Shown here one piece after another: positions 22,963 through 37,500 of a stretch of DNA of 64,000 bases. The notes under the pieces were generated by a model that did not search any database, was not told where the DNA came from, and saw only the letters and a program-made list of their open reading frames with translations. The DNA comes from Diplonema japonicum. Its lineage: Eukaryota; Euglenozoa; Diplonemea; Diplonemida; Diplonemidae. The stretch covers positions 62,001 through 126,000 of the forward strand of contig OZ025682.1 in assembly GCA_964019335.1 (NCBI GenBank), read 5' to 3'. The stretch's first letter is position 1. Each line of letters begins with the position of its first letter. Both the position numbers and the translations under genes were made by a program.

Positions 22963-23578
22963 CACAAAAAAAAGAGAGAAGATCAGAATACAAGCAACTT
23001 TAAAGGAAGCGTGTTTCTTTTTTGAATTACCCCCCCCCCCCTCTTTTCTCTCTTCTTTTTTTCGCAAAATAGAAGCAAAAGGTTGTGTGAATACCACATT
23101 TTTTAAATTATTAAGTTGGGCTCTAAGACAATCTGCGTGTTTTTTTTTTTTTTTTTTTTTTTTTTCCCTTCTTCCTTTTTTTTTTCCCTCGGAAAGTATT
23201 TTTTAGACCAAAAGCCTTTTCCTCACACCTTTTTTTATATTTTTTTTTCCCTCGAAAAAAAAAAGAGTCACAACAGACCTGGGCCCTCTTCCTTCTTGTT
23301 GTGACAGATTGCATTTTGTGGGACCCTTGCGGTACACATTCAAGGCTGAATCTTTTTTTTTTCTTTGTCATGCAGCAAGAAACTTTCGTCTCAGGGAGCC
23401 TGCATGTTAGTTTGATTTTTTTTTCCCCGTCATAGAGACCCAACGTGGAAAGCAAAAAAATTTTTTTGGTCTCTATGGATGGACAGCTGAAGAAAAAAAA
23501 AAAAGAAAGGAACACTCGAAGAATACTTATCCCTTTTTTCCCCTCTTTTTTTTCCCCTTTTTTTTTATACTTCCAGTG

Positions 23579-23662
23579 AAATCTATGAGCCCATATATCT
23601 CAAGGTGCATGACAATGGTTTTCCATTGTCACGAACTAAGTGTGCTATAGATTTTTTTTTTT
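23579..23662 (+). ncRNA. candidate small structured RNA ending in a T run
   Basis: Three nested or adjacent stems are visible. An outer stem pairs AAATCTAT (23579-23586) with ATAGATTT (23647-23654). A small TGAG/CTCA hairpin lies at 23586-23602. A perfect 9-bp stem TGACAATGG/CCATTGTCA with a TTTT loop is at 23610-23631. A run of T follows at once, as at a pol III terminator. No known RNA family is recognised. It could also be a folded repeat. Confidence 0.3.
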
Positions 23663-24386
23663 GAACCAGGAAAGGAAGCGAGAAAAAAAAAAGAGGGTGT
23701 GGTGGTAAGCGAAAAAAAAAAAAACCTTTTTTCTGGTAAATAATATTCTTGAGTTTTATTATTAACTCTCCTCAATTTTTACAATGCGCTCCTCCCACCC
23801 CATTCAAAAAAAAAAAAAAAAAAAAAAAAACGGGGAACAGGCCAAACACAATTTGGAGGTGGGGGTTTTTTTTTTGTTGTGAAATAAAATTGAGAGAAAT
23901 ATGTGCAACGCCTCTCTTTACAAGAATGTCCTTTTTTTATATATTTTTCCGGCTCATCACTTCAATGTGCTGCTGGTGAAAAAGAATAAAAAAGAAAAAA
24001 AAAAAAGGAAGAAAAAAAAAAAGGGGGGAAGAGAAAGTAAGAAAACAAAATATGTGTGTTGGCAATTTTAAAAAAAAAAAGTAAAGAGCCGAGAGCCGTG
24101 TGTTCGTGCAAAAGGTTAGTGCGAAGCAAAAAGTAAACATGTGTCAGTAGAGGGGGAAAAAAGAAAAGGCCGCACCCTCAGTTAAAAGGATACATTCTTT
24201 TGTCTCTGCCTTCTCATCCTCCCTTTTTTCTTTTTTTTTTTTTAATCCCACCCCCCACTTTCCCACTCCCTTTTCTTTCCCCTCATCCTCATCCTCCTCA
24301 TGATTCGGCGACTTCTTTTTTCTTTTTATATATATATCTATATTTTCTGTTCTCCATTCGGCAAACTGCAAACAACAGCACATTAA

Positions 24387-25775
<1,389 letters not shown>

Positions 25776-26058
25776 GAATGACCGCTACGTCCCCTGTCCC
25801 TGTCCCTATCCCTGTCCCTATGTCCCCTTTTTGTAAACCCTTTTCACCTCCCTTTCATCCGATATTTTCCCCTCCATGTTTTTATGTTCCCAACCACAAA
25901 CTTCATCGTTTTCTCTTTTTTTCTTTTTCTTTTTCATTTTTTCTACCACCCCCAATTCCCAACTCCCTTTTATTTGATCCCCACTTTTTTTCTTCATTCT
26001 TTTTTCGTTGCCTCCTGCCTAATCCCAAAACCCTGTAAAAGATAGGAGAGAGCACGGG

Positions 26059-26090
<32 letters not shown>
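25776..26090. other. beta-tubulin 3' flank
   Basis: Begins with degenerate CCCTGT/CCCTAT hexamers (to about 25825), then pyrimidine-rich sequence, and ends in a run of over 30 A just before the WSC gene start. No gene seen. Confidence 0.6.
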
Positions 26091-26093
<3 letters not shown>

Positions 26094-26597
26094 TCCGCTG
26101 TATTAACAATCGCGTTGGTGGCCATGCTGACATCGAAGGGGAGCGTATGTAGTGTAGCGACCGTTAAGGGAGCGGCAGTGGCGCCTGCAGTCTGCGCGTC
26201 TGGGGAGGTTGAGAATGGCGGCGAATGCACATTTGTCCCAGTACCTGGTTATGTGTGTGCAGGAGGAGGCAAACCAGTACCATGCAGTGAAGGGGGCACC
26301 ATTACCGACCGCTGCCAGCGAAAGAAACGCCACAGGGGCTGCTACAACATAGACCACAATACCTCCTTCAGCCACCTGGCGTACTATGGGGCGCAGAACA
26401 CGGTCCAACGCTGTAGTGCCTTGTGCTCCGAAGCGGGTTACGCTTTCGGTGCATTGGAGAAGCGGTCAGAATGTTGGTGTGGAAACTCCATCCACACAGC
26501 CCAGCGGACGGTGGGCTCAGCCTGCAACATGAAGTGCTCTGGAGACAGACGGCAACCTTGCGGTGGACTTCACCGTGCCACCATAATCGCAGTGTAG
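26091..26597 (+). CDS. secreted WSC-domain protein
   Basis: 168 residues. An N-terminal hydrophobic stretch (about 3-20) looks like a signal peptide. A Cys-rich EGF-like segment follows at about 33-75. Residues 82-168 form a WSC domain: RGCYNID at the start, then the QRCSALCSEAGYAFGALE core, CWCGNS, CNMKCSGD and the ending QPCGGLHRATIIAV. All expected Cys are present. WSC domains bind carbohydrate and occur in surface sensors and secreted enzymes. There is no membrane segment after the domain, so secretion is likely. The gene lies between two identical tubulin copies, has no intron, and its ATG follows a very long A run. Confidence 0.85.
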
Positions 26598-26881
26598 AGA
26601 AGCCCTGGTCTCGAAGTAGTTAGTAGTTTTCGCAAAAATGCAGGAAGTTGACAGGCATTCTTCATTATTTAAAAAGAAGGAAAAATATATATATATATAT
26701 ATATATATATTATTCAAAGATGCAATATGGTTGGGAAGGAAAAAATGATAATAAACATGTATTATTTTATTTATTTTTTTGTGCCGAGTAAAGGATTTAG
26801 TTTTTTTTTTTTTTTTTTTTTTGCTTCCATCCCCCCCCCCCCCCCTTTACTTGAGCAGAAAAAAAAAGAAAATACTGTGAC

Positions 26882-27370
26882 AAGCGAAAAATTCCAGAAG
26901 AGAAAAATTTCGGAGTGACAAACTCCCGGAAGCGAAAAAAAAAAAAAAAAAAAAAAAAAAGCCCCGGATATTTTTCTCCATCGGCATTTTCGGCTTGGGG
27001 GAGGGGAGGGGGAGTTTTTTTTTTTTGACGACATAACCTTCTTGTTCAAACCACTCTTACTCCACCTCATTCTTCAATGTCCTCTAACTCGAAGCAAAGT
27101 GCCTTGAGCATTGGTTCCTGTAGAGTGCCAAGGTAGCCCCAGAAAGAAACCCAACAACCCCAAAAGGTCGCAAAGGCAAGGATTGGGAAATACGCCCCGG
27201 CATTACGGAGGTTAAAGTTTAGTAAGCGCCTTCTTGAAGACAGTGTTCTCCCCGTAAGCCCCTCAAGTGAAAAAATTTCCGGTGGAGAAAAATGCCGGAG
27301 TGACAAACCCCCCGGGGGGGGGGGATAATAATAAAAAAAAGCCCGGATCTTTTTCTCTTCCGGATATTTT
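26882..27370. repeat. pair of related blocks flanking about 270 bp
   Basis: The left block has AGAGAAAAATTTCGGAGTGA and then CAAACTCCCGG. The right has GGAGAAAAATGCCGGAGTGA and then CAAACCCCCCGG. Each is followed by a poly-A or AATAAT stretch and (CC)CGGATNTTTTTCTC. They may be the ends of one small element or two degenerate copies. Confidence 0.45.
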
Positions 27371-28228
27371 TTTTTTTTTTTTTTCGTTTTGCACTAAAAT
27401 ATATTGCTATTTTTTTTCTTCTTCTTTTTTTTTTTTTCTCTCTTTTCTTTTTTTTTTTCTTCTTTTTTTTTTCTTTTATATTTTCACGTCACTACTACCG
27501 ACGCCGTAACACGTTGTTTTTGACAATTAAAAAAAAAAAAAAGAGAAAAAGTCAAAAATAAGACTGAAACAGGCGCTGTGGCTGTGAGTGATTTCTCTAT
27601 CTTTTTTTTTTTGTATTTTTTTTAAACAGGAGGCATGGTATAATACTTCCTGTTTCTGGCCTCCATTGTTTTTTTCTTTTCTTTTTTTTCCTCTTTTTGA
27701 ATTTACTCTTTTTTTTACCCAGATAAGGGTAACTAATGAAAGAATGGGGGGGGGGGGGGGGGGGAGGAACCTTAAGCTTAAGACGTGGTTAACGGGGAAA
27801 AAAAGTTGGAAGTAGGAAAAATAAAATAAAAAATGTTTCAGCCGCCTGTTGGGGAGGGCTCGGAACTCGCAAAAAAAAGTTTATTTTTAAACTGCATGAT
27901 CCTTCTTTAACATTGCACTATTTTCATGAAATAAAAAAAATACTTCCGAACTTCTCCACGAAATGCGCTCCTCCTCTATCTCCCCCCCCCGCCCCCCCTT
28001 TTTTTTACTGCGAGCGGGGGGGGGGGCAAAAGTAACTTTCCCCTCCTTGAACTTACCCCTCGTTAACATTATCCATTTTACTTCCTCTCGTATCTCTCAT
28101 TTCCAATTTCTATCTTTTTTTTTTTTTTTTGCATTGCAACTTGCTTTTGCAAATTACGCCTCCCCTTCCACCTTCCTAGTTCCTCTCTATCCTAAGGGTT
28201 GTTATGACCCCAAGCCGCTATCTTTTAG

Positions 28229-29653
<1,425 letters not shown>

Positions 29654-30034
29654 GAATGACCGCTACGTCCCCTGTCCCTGTCCCCCCCTATTCATTTTGT
29701 AACCCATTTCATTTCACATTGTTCCCTTCATCTTCCGTCTTTACCCCCCTCCCCCCTTCAAAACCCCAACCACAAACTCCTTTTTTTTTTTTACTCCCTT
29801 TTTTCCAGTTTCCCCAAAAAGAAACCTTGCCCAGTTTCCTATTAATATTTCGATCTCTTTCGGTCTTCTTTGATCGAGGGAGGGGGAAAAAAATAGTCTA
29901 ACTGCTTGCTTTCTTACTCTCCCCCCACCACCGTTTCGACCCAACCACATTTTTCATTACCCCTCCCTTTTTTTTTCTCTCATGTGAAAAACAAAAAACA
30001 CACGCACATCAGAAAACTTTTTTATTAGAAAAAA
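29654..30034. other. spacer, no gene seen
   Basis: Pyrimidine-rich tubulin 3' flank, ending with CTTTTTTATTAG directly before the A tract and ATG of the centrin gene. Confidence 0.6.
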
Positions 30035-30484
30035 ATGGCCGCACTTACCGATGAGCAAATCAAGGAGGCATTCAACCTCTTCGACGCGGATGGCTCTGGG
30101 GCTATCGATGCTGAGGAGATGGCCCTTGCGATGAAGGGTCTCGGGTTCGGGGACCAGCCCAGGGAGGAGATCGAGAAGATGATCCGTTCCATTGACACCG
30201 ACGCCAACGGGCTGATCGAGTACCCCGAGTTCGAGAAGATGATGAAGGCGAAGATGGCACAGAAGGACTCCCCGGAAGAAATCTTCAAGGCCTTCCAGCT
30301 TTTCGACATGGACAAGACCGGCAAGATCTCCTTCGCCAACCTGAAGGAGGTCGCAAAGCTCCTTGGCGAGAACCCCGGTGACGACGTGCTCCAGGAGATG
30401 ATCGCTGAGGCCGACGAGGACCGTGACGGTGAGATCTCCTTCGAGGAGTTCAAGAACGTCATGATACAGATGAAGGGGAAATAG
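30035..30484 (+). CDS. centrin
   Basis: 149 residues with four EF-hand loops at 17-28, 54-65, 91-102 and 127-138. The third loop ends in Asn102 where Asp or Glu is expected, so it may bind calcium weakly. The words [30 protein letters not shown] and [16 protein letters not shown] are typical of centrins rather than calmodulin. The basic N-terminal extension of many centrins is missing. Centrins are calcium-binding proteins of basal bodies and centrosomes. The gene lies directly after beta-tubulin, which may only be chance. Confidence 0.88.
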   Translation: MAALTDEQIKEAFNLFDADGSGAIDAEEMALAMKGLGFGDQPREEIEKMIRSIDTDANGLIEYPEFEKMMKAKMAQKDSPEEIFKAFQLFDMDKTGKISFANLKEVAKLLGENPGDDVLQEMIAEADEDRDGEISFEEFKNVMIQMKGK

Positions 30485-30723
30485 AAAACTTTTTTATTTT
30501 TATTTTCTTATTCTTTTTTTTTCTTTTTGGGTTTTATTTTATTCCTCTTTGAAGTGTTTCCCCCACCCCCGCCCCCTTCCTTTTTTTGTAAACGTTTCTT
30601 TTTTTATTATTCCCCCCCACTTGTTTTTTTATTGTGTCCCACCACCCCCTCCTCCCCCCCCCACCATTTCTTTTTCTAATATTCTTTCTCCCCCCTCCCC
30701 CTCCGGAATGTCACAATAAACAC

Positions 30724-30725
30724 AG
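30724..30725 (+). promoter_or_regulatory. candidate (trans-)splice acceptor before EMC1
   Basis: ATAAACACAG ends 12 nt before the ATG and is preceded by a long pyrimidine-rich stretch. Confidence 0.35.
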
Positions 30726-30737
30726 GCCTATAATGCG

Positions 30738-33544
30738 ATGAAGTCCCACGGCGTGAGTATTTCAAGTTTAACCGCCGTGGTGCTGTGCTGCGCTGCGGTG
30801 GGGGTGGAAGGTCTGTATCAGGAGGACGCAGGACGGTGGGATTGGCAGAAGAGCAATTTTAGAAATGTAAGAGATGTATGCGTCACAGGGAAGAAGGTGT
30901 ATGTCGCTGCCGAGGGGGTTGTGGGGGCTGTGGCGGGGAAGAGCGGGAACCTTGTATGGAGGAGAAAGGTGCCTGGTGATGTGCTGTACGTAAGGAAGAC
31001 AGGTGGTCTAGTCATCGCGGTCACAGGGGATTCCGTGCACGCCTTCTCCGATGAAGGCGCGCTGATGTGGGAGCAAGGTCTTCCCTCCCCCTCCACAAAC
31101 ACACCGATCGGGATCTCAGGCGAGACCGGTGAGGAATGGCCATGCGTGCTAACGATCAACCCCACCACCGCCACCCTCACTGCCCTTCCCATCCAGATCG
31201 ACGGCGCTTCCCTGAAATTCGGGTCCCCCGTCGCCGCGCCCCTCCCCGGGACTCTTCCCTACGCCCAGATCGCCTCCATCAAGGTCACAGACGGCTCGGT
31301 TCACATTCTGACCGTGACCTCTGTCCTACACGAACTGCAGCTCGCCAGCTCCCAGTGGATGCTCGCCAAAGAGCTTCCCGAGAAGTCCTCCGACTGGGCT
31401 TTCGGCCCCGGCGACGCTGCCACCATCACCGCCTATTCCAAAACCCTCCAGAAGTGTTTCGAGAAGAACATGGCCGACACCCGCCCCGCAGCGTCAGGGT
31501 GCCTTCTTGCCGGTGGTGCACTGGACACCTCTGCCCACTCTGCCTCCATGGGCAGCGTGGCTGACGTGTGGTCCTCGATGCAGGGCACAGGGCAGCGCAC
31601 GGTGGTGAAGTTCGAGACTGGTGACCTTGCTTTGTTCCAAAACGGTGAGCTGACGTGGACAAGGGACGATGGCCTGGCACTGGTGGAGTCCGTGAAGGCT
31701 TACGACATCCCCGATGAGGAGTCGGACGACCAGGTGCACACACCCATTGAGGAGTACATGCACATCCTGCACCACCAGTGGTCTGAGGTGCAGCGCATGT
31801 TGAGTGACGCCCCCCGCATCGTCAACGGGGTGATGGACTACGTCGTCCACAGGAAGCTCCCGCAGCCTGTCGAGCAGGACAACGCACGCGACATCGGCTT
31901 CGGGCTGCAGAAGACACTTGTGATGGCATCGCCGAAGGCAGTCTTCTCTGTGTCCTCGTTGAACGGCAGCCTCGCGTGGAAGGTGGCAGCTTCGTCGCTG
32001 CTGACTGCCGACGAGGTCCGCATCAACAAGGTGTTCATCACCCTGGCAACGGCTACACAGCACAGCCACCCGCACCTTTACGTGTGGGCCACGGGTGTCA
32101 CGGGCGGTGTTGAGAAGGACTACATGATGGAGCTTTCTGCTGCAAACGGCGAGAAAATCTCGATGAAGGAGATCTCAGCAGGGATCGAGGTGGTGTTCGA
32201 GACGGCGAACTACTTCAGGAACGGCTACACAACGTTGCTTGTGGTGAAGAAGGATGCCACCGCAGAGGTGTACCCCGCAGAGCACGTCAGGTCTGAGAAC
32301 TTCGACGATGGCGCGATGAGGTACCACACCTTCACGAAGTCCGGCGGGTCTGCTGCTGGGTACCACATCACACACGACATGAAGGTGGTGAAGACATGGT
32401 CGACAAACCTCCTGAGCGCACCTGAAGAGGTCGTGGTCACCTCCTCTCTCGAGACCTACAACCCGAAGGCCTTCATCTCCACCGACGTGATCCACGTGCA
32501 TGGGAACCATTCCACAGGGAAGAACGAAGTCCTGTCGAAGTACGTCAACAAGAACGCTTTCTTGGTCGTCACGGCGGTGCCTGCCGGCATCCTCAAGGAG
32601 GATGAACAGGACACAGAGCAGGCTACAGGGCTAAAACGTGACGGGTACCTGGTATGACGAAGAAAGAAAAAAAAAAATGTAACAATATAAAAAAAAAAAA
32701 AAAAAAGGTATTGTACCTGATCGACGGTATCACGGGGTCCATCGTCGCGTCAATGGTGCAGCCAAACGCAGTGGGGCACGTTGCGCTTGTCTCTTTGGAA
32801 CACATGTACCTCTACACGTTCTTCAACACGAAGAGGGTATGCTTGGGAGAGGGACGGAGGGGAAAAAAAATTTTTTTTTTATAGAAACGGTACCAACTCG
32901 GAGTCTGGAGCTTGTTCAAGGATACCGACCAGCACCGTGGGATGACGTCGGAGTCAACCACAAGCTTGAAATACATTACGCAGGCTGCGGTTGGTCTGCC
33001 TGAGAAGGTGAGCTACAGCAGCTTTGAGGTATGCTTTTACCACGATTCGTTTTTTTTTTAACCCATTTTTTCTTCACAGGAAGCTTCGCCTCAGGTTATC
33101 CCAGCTGCTTTTACATTCCCGTTGCCCGTGAAGCAGCTTGCAGTGACAGTAAGTGAGAAGGGTGTTGCTAACAAGCAGGTTATTGCCACACTGTCTACTG
33201 ACGAAATCGTCACCATTGACGTTCAAAAGCACATTGCCGCCAACCAGCAGCAAGGGAACTCTCTCATCTCTTGGATCCCCACCTCCCACCTGAACTACAA
33301 CACAACTGTTTTTGACGCGACGCGCTTGGCTACATTTTCCACAAAGCTCGAATCCACCTGTCTTGTCATGGCGTTTGGGTCCGATATCTTCTTCACCCGT
33401 ACCACGTCTGGTAAACCTTTCGACCTTCTTCCGGAAGACTTCGAGTACACCCTGCTTCTCCTCATTTCTTTCTTCATTGTCATTGCGACTGTACTCTGCT
33501 TGGTGATGTCGAAGAAGCAGGGCTTGAAGGCACAGTGGGCGTGA
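30738..33544 (+). CDS. EMC1: ER membrane protein complex subunit 1
   Basis: Exons 30738-32651, 32708-32836, 32885-33028 and 33080-33544 give 883 residues. A signal peptide (about 1-25) is followed at once by LYQEDAGRWDWQKSNF, the typical EMC1 start, then PQQ-like beta-propeller strands (VYVAAEGVVGAV, NLVWRRKV). The C-terminal part has the conserved YLIDGITGSIV motif and ends in one membrane segment (about 850-870) with a short basic tail. EMC1 is the large lumenal subunit of the EMC, which inserts membrane proteins into the ER. The protein is a little shorter than animal and yeast EMC1. All three introns are 48-56 nt with GTATG donors, and each join keeps the frame. Confidence 0.9.
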
Positions 33545-33737
33545 GATGGTATTGTAGTGTCTCCTTTCTTTTTTTTTTTTTTAAAGTGTTATTATTCCGG
33601 ATTTTTTTTTTTTTTTTAGTGTTTTTTTTTTTTTTTTTTTTTTTTTGAGAATCACCAACTTCCCTTCTTTTTTTTTTTCTCTTTCCGGAAAAAAAAAAAA
33701 TAAAAAATTAAAAAAGAAAAAGAAAAATAACTATTTA

Positions 33738-33859
33738 TTGCCAACAAATAATGAGTCATTATTTAACTCGAGTTCCCGAATTTTTTGCACGAGGGCCCGC
33801 AGGGCCCGAGTGCAAAAAAACGGGTAACGAGTGTTAAATAATGGCTCATTTGGCGGCAA
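33738..33859. repeat. about 120-bp imperfect palindrome
   Basis: TTGCCAACAAATAATGAGTC... on the left mirrors ...GGCTCATTTGGCGGCAA on the right. The centre is GGGCCCGCAGGGCCC. The arms also share ATTATTTAAC/GTTAAATAAT and TTTTTTGCAC/GTGCAAAAAAA. It would fold into a strong hairpin. Confidence 0.85.
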
Positions 33860-33870
33860 GTAAGTCGTTT

Positions 33871-34318
33871 TATTTCACTCTTCGTCATTTGAGTCACTCA
33901 CTCTTCACTGCTTTCACTGCTGTTTTTTTTCACGCAGGTCAGCTTTTTGGGGATTTTCCTAAGGTAATACAGGGTAGCTATTTCGCCGTGGCATTTAAAG
34001 GGGAAGTAAGGCACTTATTCCCACTTTTAAGGGCTGGAATGGCCTCAGATGGCCAAAAATAGTCAAAATACCCCCACCCCAAAAAAATTTTTCAAGGGGT
34101 TGGGTGCATTTTTTTCCACGACAAGACCCATTTTTTCACTCTGAAGGGCCATTATTTAACTGCAAAATCTCATTATTTAACTAGTTAAATAATGGCGATT
34201 TCGCGTTAAATAATGGCCGTTTCGCGTTAAATAATGGCCGTTTCGCGTTAAATAATGGCCATTTCGCGTTAAATAATGAGGCCCCTAGTGAGTGAAGAAA
34301 ATGACGAAGAGTGAAATA
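33871..34318. mobile_element. small inverted-repeat element (MITE-like)
   Basis: TATTTCACTCTTCGTCATTT at 33871-33890 is the exact reverse complement of 34299-34318. Four bases further in, both arms have CACTCACT. About 400 bp lies between, with no transposase. Five 21-bp tandem units sit just inside the right arm. The size and ends fit a non-autonomous DNA element. Confidence 0.55.
34184..34285 (+). repeat. 21-bp tandem repeat, five units
   Basis: Units of GTTAAATAATGGCCGTTTCG plus C start at 34184, 34205, 34226, 34247 and 34268. The first, fourth and fifth vary slightly. The GTTAAATAATGG core also forms the arms of the nearby palindrome. Confidence 0.9.
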
Positions 34319-34542
34319 AAATAAAAAAGTCTTTCCTTTTTTTTTTTTATATTTTTTTTTTTTTGTGATCTTTCGTCTATTCCCCATTTTTCCACCCCCC
34401 ATTACGGATAACTAAACCAATCACAAAAAAAAAAAATCATCAAATATAAAAAAAAAGGGAGGGCGGGGGAGCAAAAGGGATTTTGCTGGGGTTTCTCCCA
34501 AAAGTTGTTCTATAAAAAAAAAAAAAAATCGAATAAAAAAAA

Positions 34543-37500
34543 ATGTCGGCACTAGGTGACCAAGACAAGAAGATCAAGGTAGCGGTGAGGATCAGACCGA
34601 AACACCCGGAGAAGGAGAGGTACGACACAAAATGCGTCACGAAAATGTCCGAGACCGACGTGGTGGTGTCGAACTCAGACGTAACAGGAAAGGGCTCCAG
34701 ACCCGAGAACCTCCCCTTCAGCTTCGATTACGCCTTCGACCAGGATGATCAACAAATTGAAGTTTACAACGAAGCTGTTCTGGACCTGGTGGACTCCACA
34801 CTTGACGGTCATAACGCAACAGTCCTGGCCTACGGTCAAACAGGCAGTGGGAAAACCTTCACCATGCTTGGTGAGGTCGACGAAAATGGTGCATCTCTGC
34901 TTAAACCTAACTCCGGGCTCTTCCTCCGTGTCCTCACCGATCTCTTTTTATACAAAGAACGATGCGCTGGGCACATGCACGTAATGATCACTCTCTCAAT
35001 TATGGAGATCTACATCCAGGAGGTCCGCGATCTTTTGAACAACAAGAAAGTGCTCAAGGTGCAGACTATTAAGGACGACATCGCCATCCCCGATCTTCGC
35101 ATTGTCACTGTAGACAACTTGAGAGATGTGTTTCAGTACTTCAAGATCGCCGATAAGCAGCGTGTTGCTAAGAAGACCGCGATGAACGACACCTCCTCCA
35201 GGTCCCACGCTCTGTTTGTCATCGATCTTTTCCAGCAGGCGAAGACCAACACTACCCCTGAACCGCCTACCCTTGACTTCCTCACCAGGATCCTTCACGG
35301 GCAGGAGTCTGGTAAGGGTCTTGAGGTGCCAATTACCAAGGTATTGAGGGGGAAAAAAAAAAAAAAAAAAAGTCGCGAATCTGCCTGGTCGACCTTGCAG
35401 GGTCTGAGCGTATCGGTCGTTCCAAGGTTGAGGGCAAGATGAAGGAGGAGGCGATTGCCATTAATATGTCTTTAACGTATGTTCTTTTTTTTTTTCTCTT
35501 AAAAAAAAGGAATGGAAACCAATTTTTTTTTTTTAAATACAGTGTGTTGGGTACAGTTGTGACGAACCTGTACAAGGGCAGCAAGCACGTCTCGTACCGT
35601 GACTCCGCCTTGACTCTGACCCTGAAGTCTGTCTTCACGGACCCGAACTGCAAGGTCTTGCTATGTGCGAACCTGTCGCCCGCCAGCTCGTCCTTTTCCG
35701 AAACCAAATCCACCCTTACATTCGCCAACAAGGTTAAGGAGATCAAAGCCAGCTCCGTCACTGTCGACCCACAGGCAGAGATCGAGTACCTTGAGAGGCT
35801 CAAGAAACTTGAAGAGCTGTGCGGTGACCTCAGGATTGCCACCGTTTTGCATGAATTCATTTTGCAGTATGTCACTGGAAGAAAGAAGAAAAAAAAATCA
35901 CCTCAGAACCCCTGCGCGCATCCAGCACGTGCCTCTCAAGGACGAGGCGAAGAGGGCGCAGCTGCTGAAGGAAGTCTCCGCTTCCTACCGTGAGGAGGTT
36001 GCCAAGCGGAAAGCGATCAAAGCCCAGCAAGAGGAGGACGAGATCAACCGGTTAGCCAAGGAGATCGCTCAGAAGCAGATCGAGACCATGCAGGCCATGC
36101 AGCTCGACCTGCAGAACAAGATCGAGGCAGTGACCGAAGGCACAAAGGCCCTCGTGACGGAAATCGCCAAGGCAGAGGCCGACAAGAAGGGCGAGATCGA
36201 GGCCAAGACCAACGAGGCGAAGAAGATAAGAAGGAACAGAAGGAACGCAGAGGAGAGAGTCACCACGCTGAAGCAAGAGAACGAAGCGCTCGAGCAGCAG
36301 ATCAGGGAACTGGACGCTGCCGTGTCGATGAAGGGCTCCGAGATGGGCAAGGACCAGGGCAGCTACTCGGCCAACGTGCAGCAGGAGGAAGAGGACGCAA
36401 AGCGCTCGGAGGAGCACCATGAAAGCGCACAGGAAATGTACGAAAAGATCGTGCACCTGCGCAACCACCAGGTGGACTACATCAGACAGAAGATCGTCTG
36501 TCTAGATGCCGAGAAGGCCGCCAAGGGCCCCCAGAACTTCATTGCCTACCCCTTCATCGCGTCCCTTGTCGACTGGATCGCAGACCGTGCAGCACGCATC
36601 GGTGCCAAGCAGGCCACCTTGTCCGACGGTGAATCGTGCGAGCACCTCACGAAGCTTCTCCCCACAGAATCCTGGCCCAACCCCCTGAACCTCACAAAGA
36701 CAAGGCTCCCTGCCGATGACAGCGAAGACATCATCGACGCACCCATCGAGAGCGACTACGAGGACGACGACGACACCGTCGCACCCGTCACCACCGTGCA
36801 GGAGGTCCGCCAGAAGGCCGCCATGGCTGCAGGGACAACCGCCGCCGCAGTTGAGAACAACGCTGTGAAGCCGATCCAATACGATTTCCTCTCCGCACAG
36901 CAGAAGAAGGATCAAAGCGACAAGAAGGACAAGGAAGCCGACGCCAAACTGCGCCAGAAGAACGCACACGCAGAGCGGGTCGCAAACCGCGCACACTCGC
37001 ACACCGACGTGACAAAGCCGTACGACGAGGAGGAGGCCGACAAGCACTACCTCATGAGCGTGTACGACAGGGACCATCTGGTGTCGGACTTGCTCAAGTA
37101 TCTGCAATGCGGGACAGTCCTCATGAAGCACGGCAGACAGGGCAAACCGCATAAAAGGAAGTTCTGGATCGAGGGACAGACGGAACTCGTCTACTCTGAG
37201 GAGCCCTCGACCACAGGCCAGGCACACGGGGGTGGCAAAGACAAGAAGACGATCCCACTGTCGAGCGTCACGGCCATTGTGTTGGGCATGTTCTCAAAGG
37301 TCTTCAAGAGGAGCAAACCCACACCGGCCACTGATGGATTCTATCAGGCGTTCACACTGGTGATTAAAGGCGGCTCGCGTACGATAGACGTGGTGGCTGA
37401 GACCGTCTCTGAGTTCGAGGCATGGTTGTTGGGGCTGTCGAACCTGTTGAAGCTCGAGCCCACGTGGGGAGAACCTTTGGAATTCTCCCAACTTCCCAGC

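Larger units (their letters stand above)
33545..34542. other. spacer with inverted-repeat element
   Basis: Holds a long palindrome, a pair of 20-bp inverted repeats and a 21-bp tandem repeat, listed separately. No gene seen. Confidence 0.6.

Noticed and set aside
25790-25826. CCCTGT/CCCTAT hexamers considered as a telomere remnant
   Set aside because: Only about six degenerate units directly after the tubulin stop, partly shared with copy 2; more likely 3' UTR.
34184-34285. Regular 21-bp repeats considered as a CRISPR-like array
   Set aside because: Units are directly adjacent with no unique spacers, and the genome is eukaryotic.
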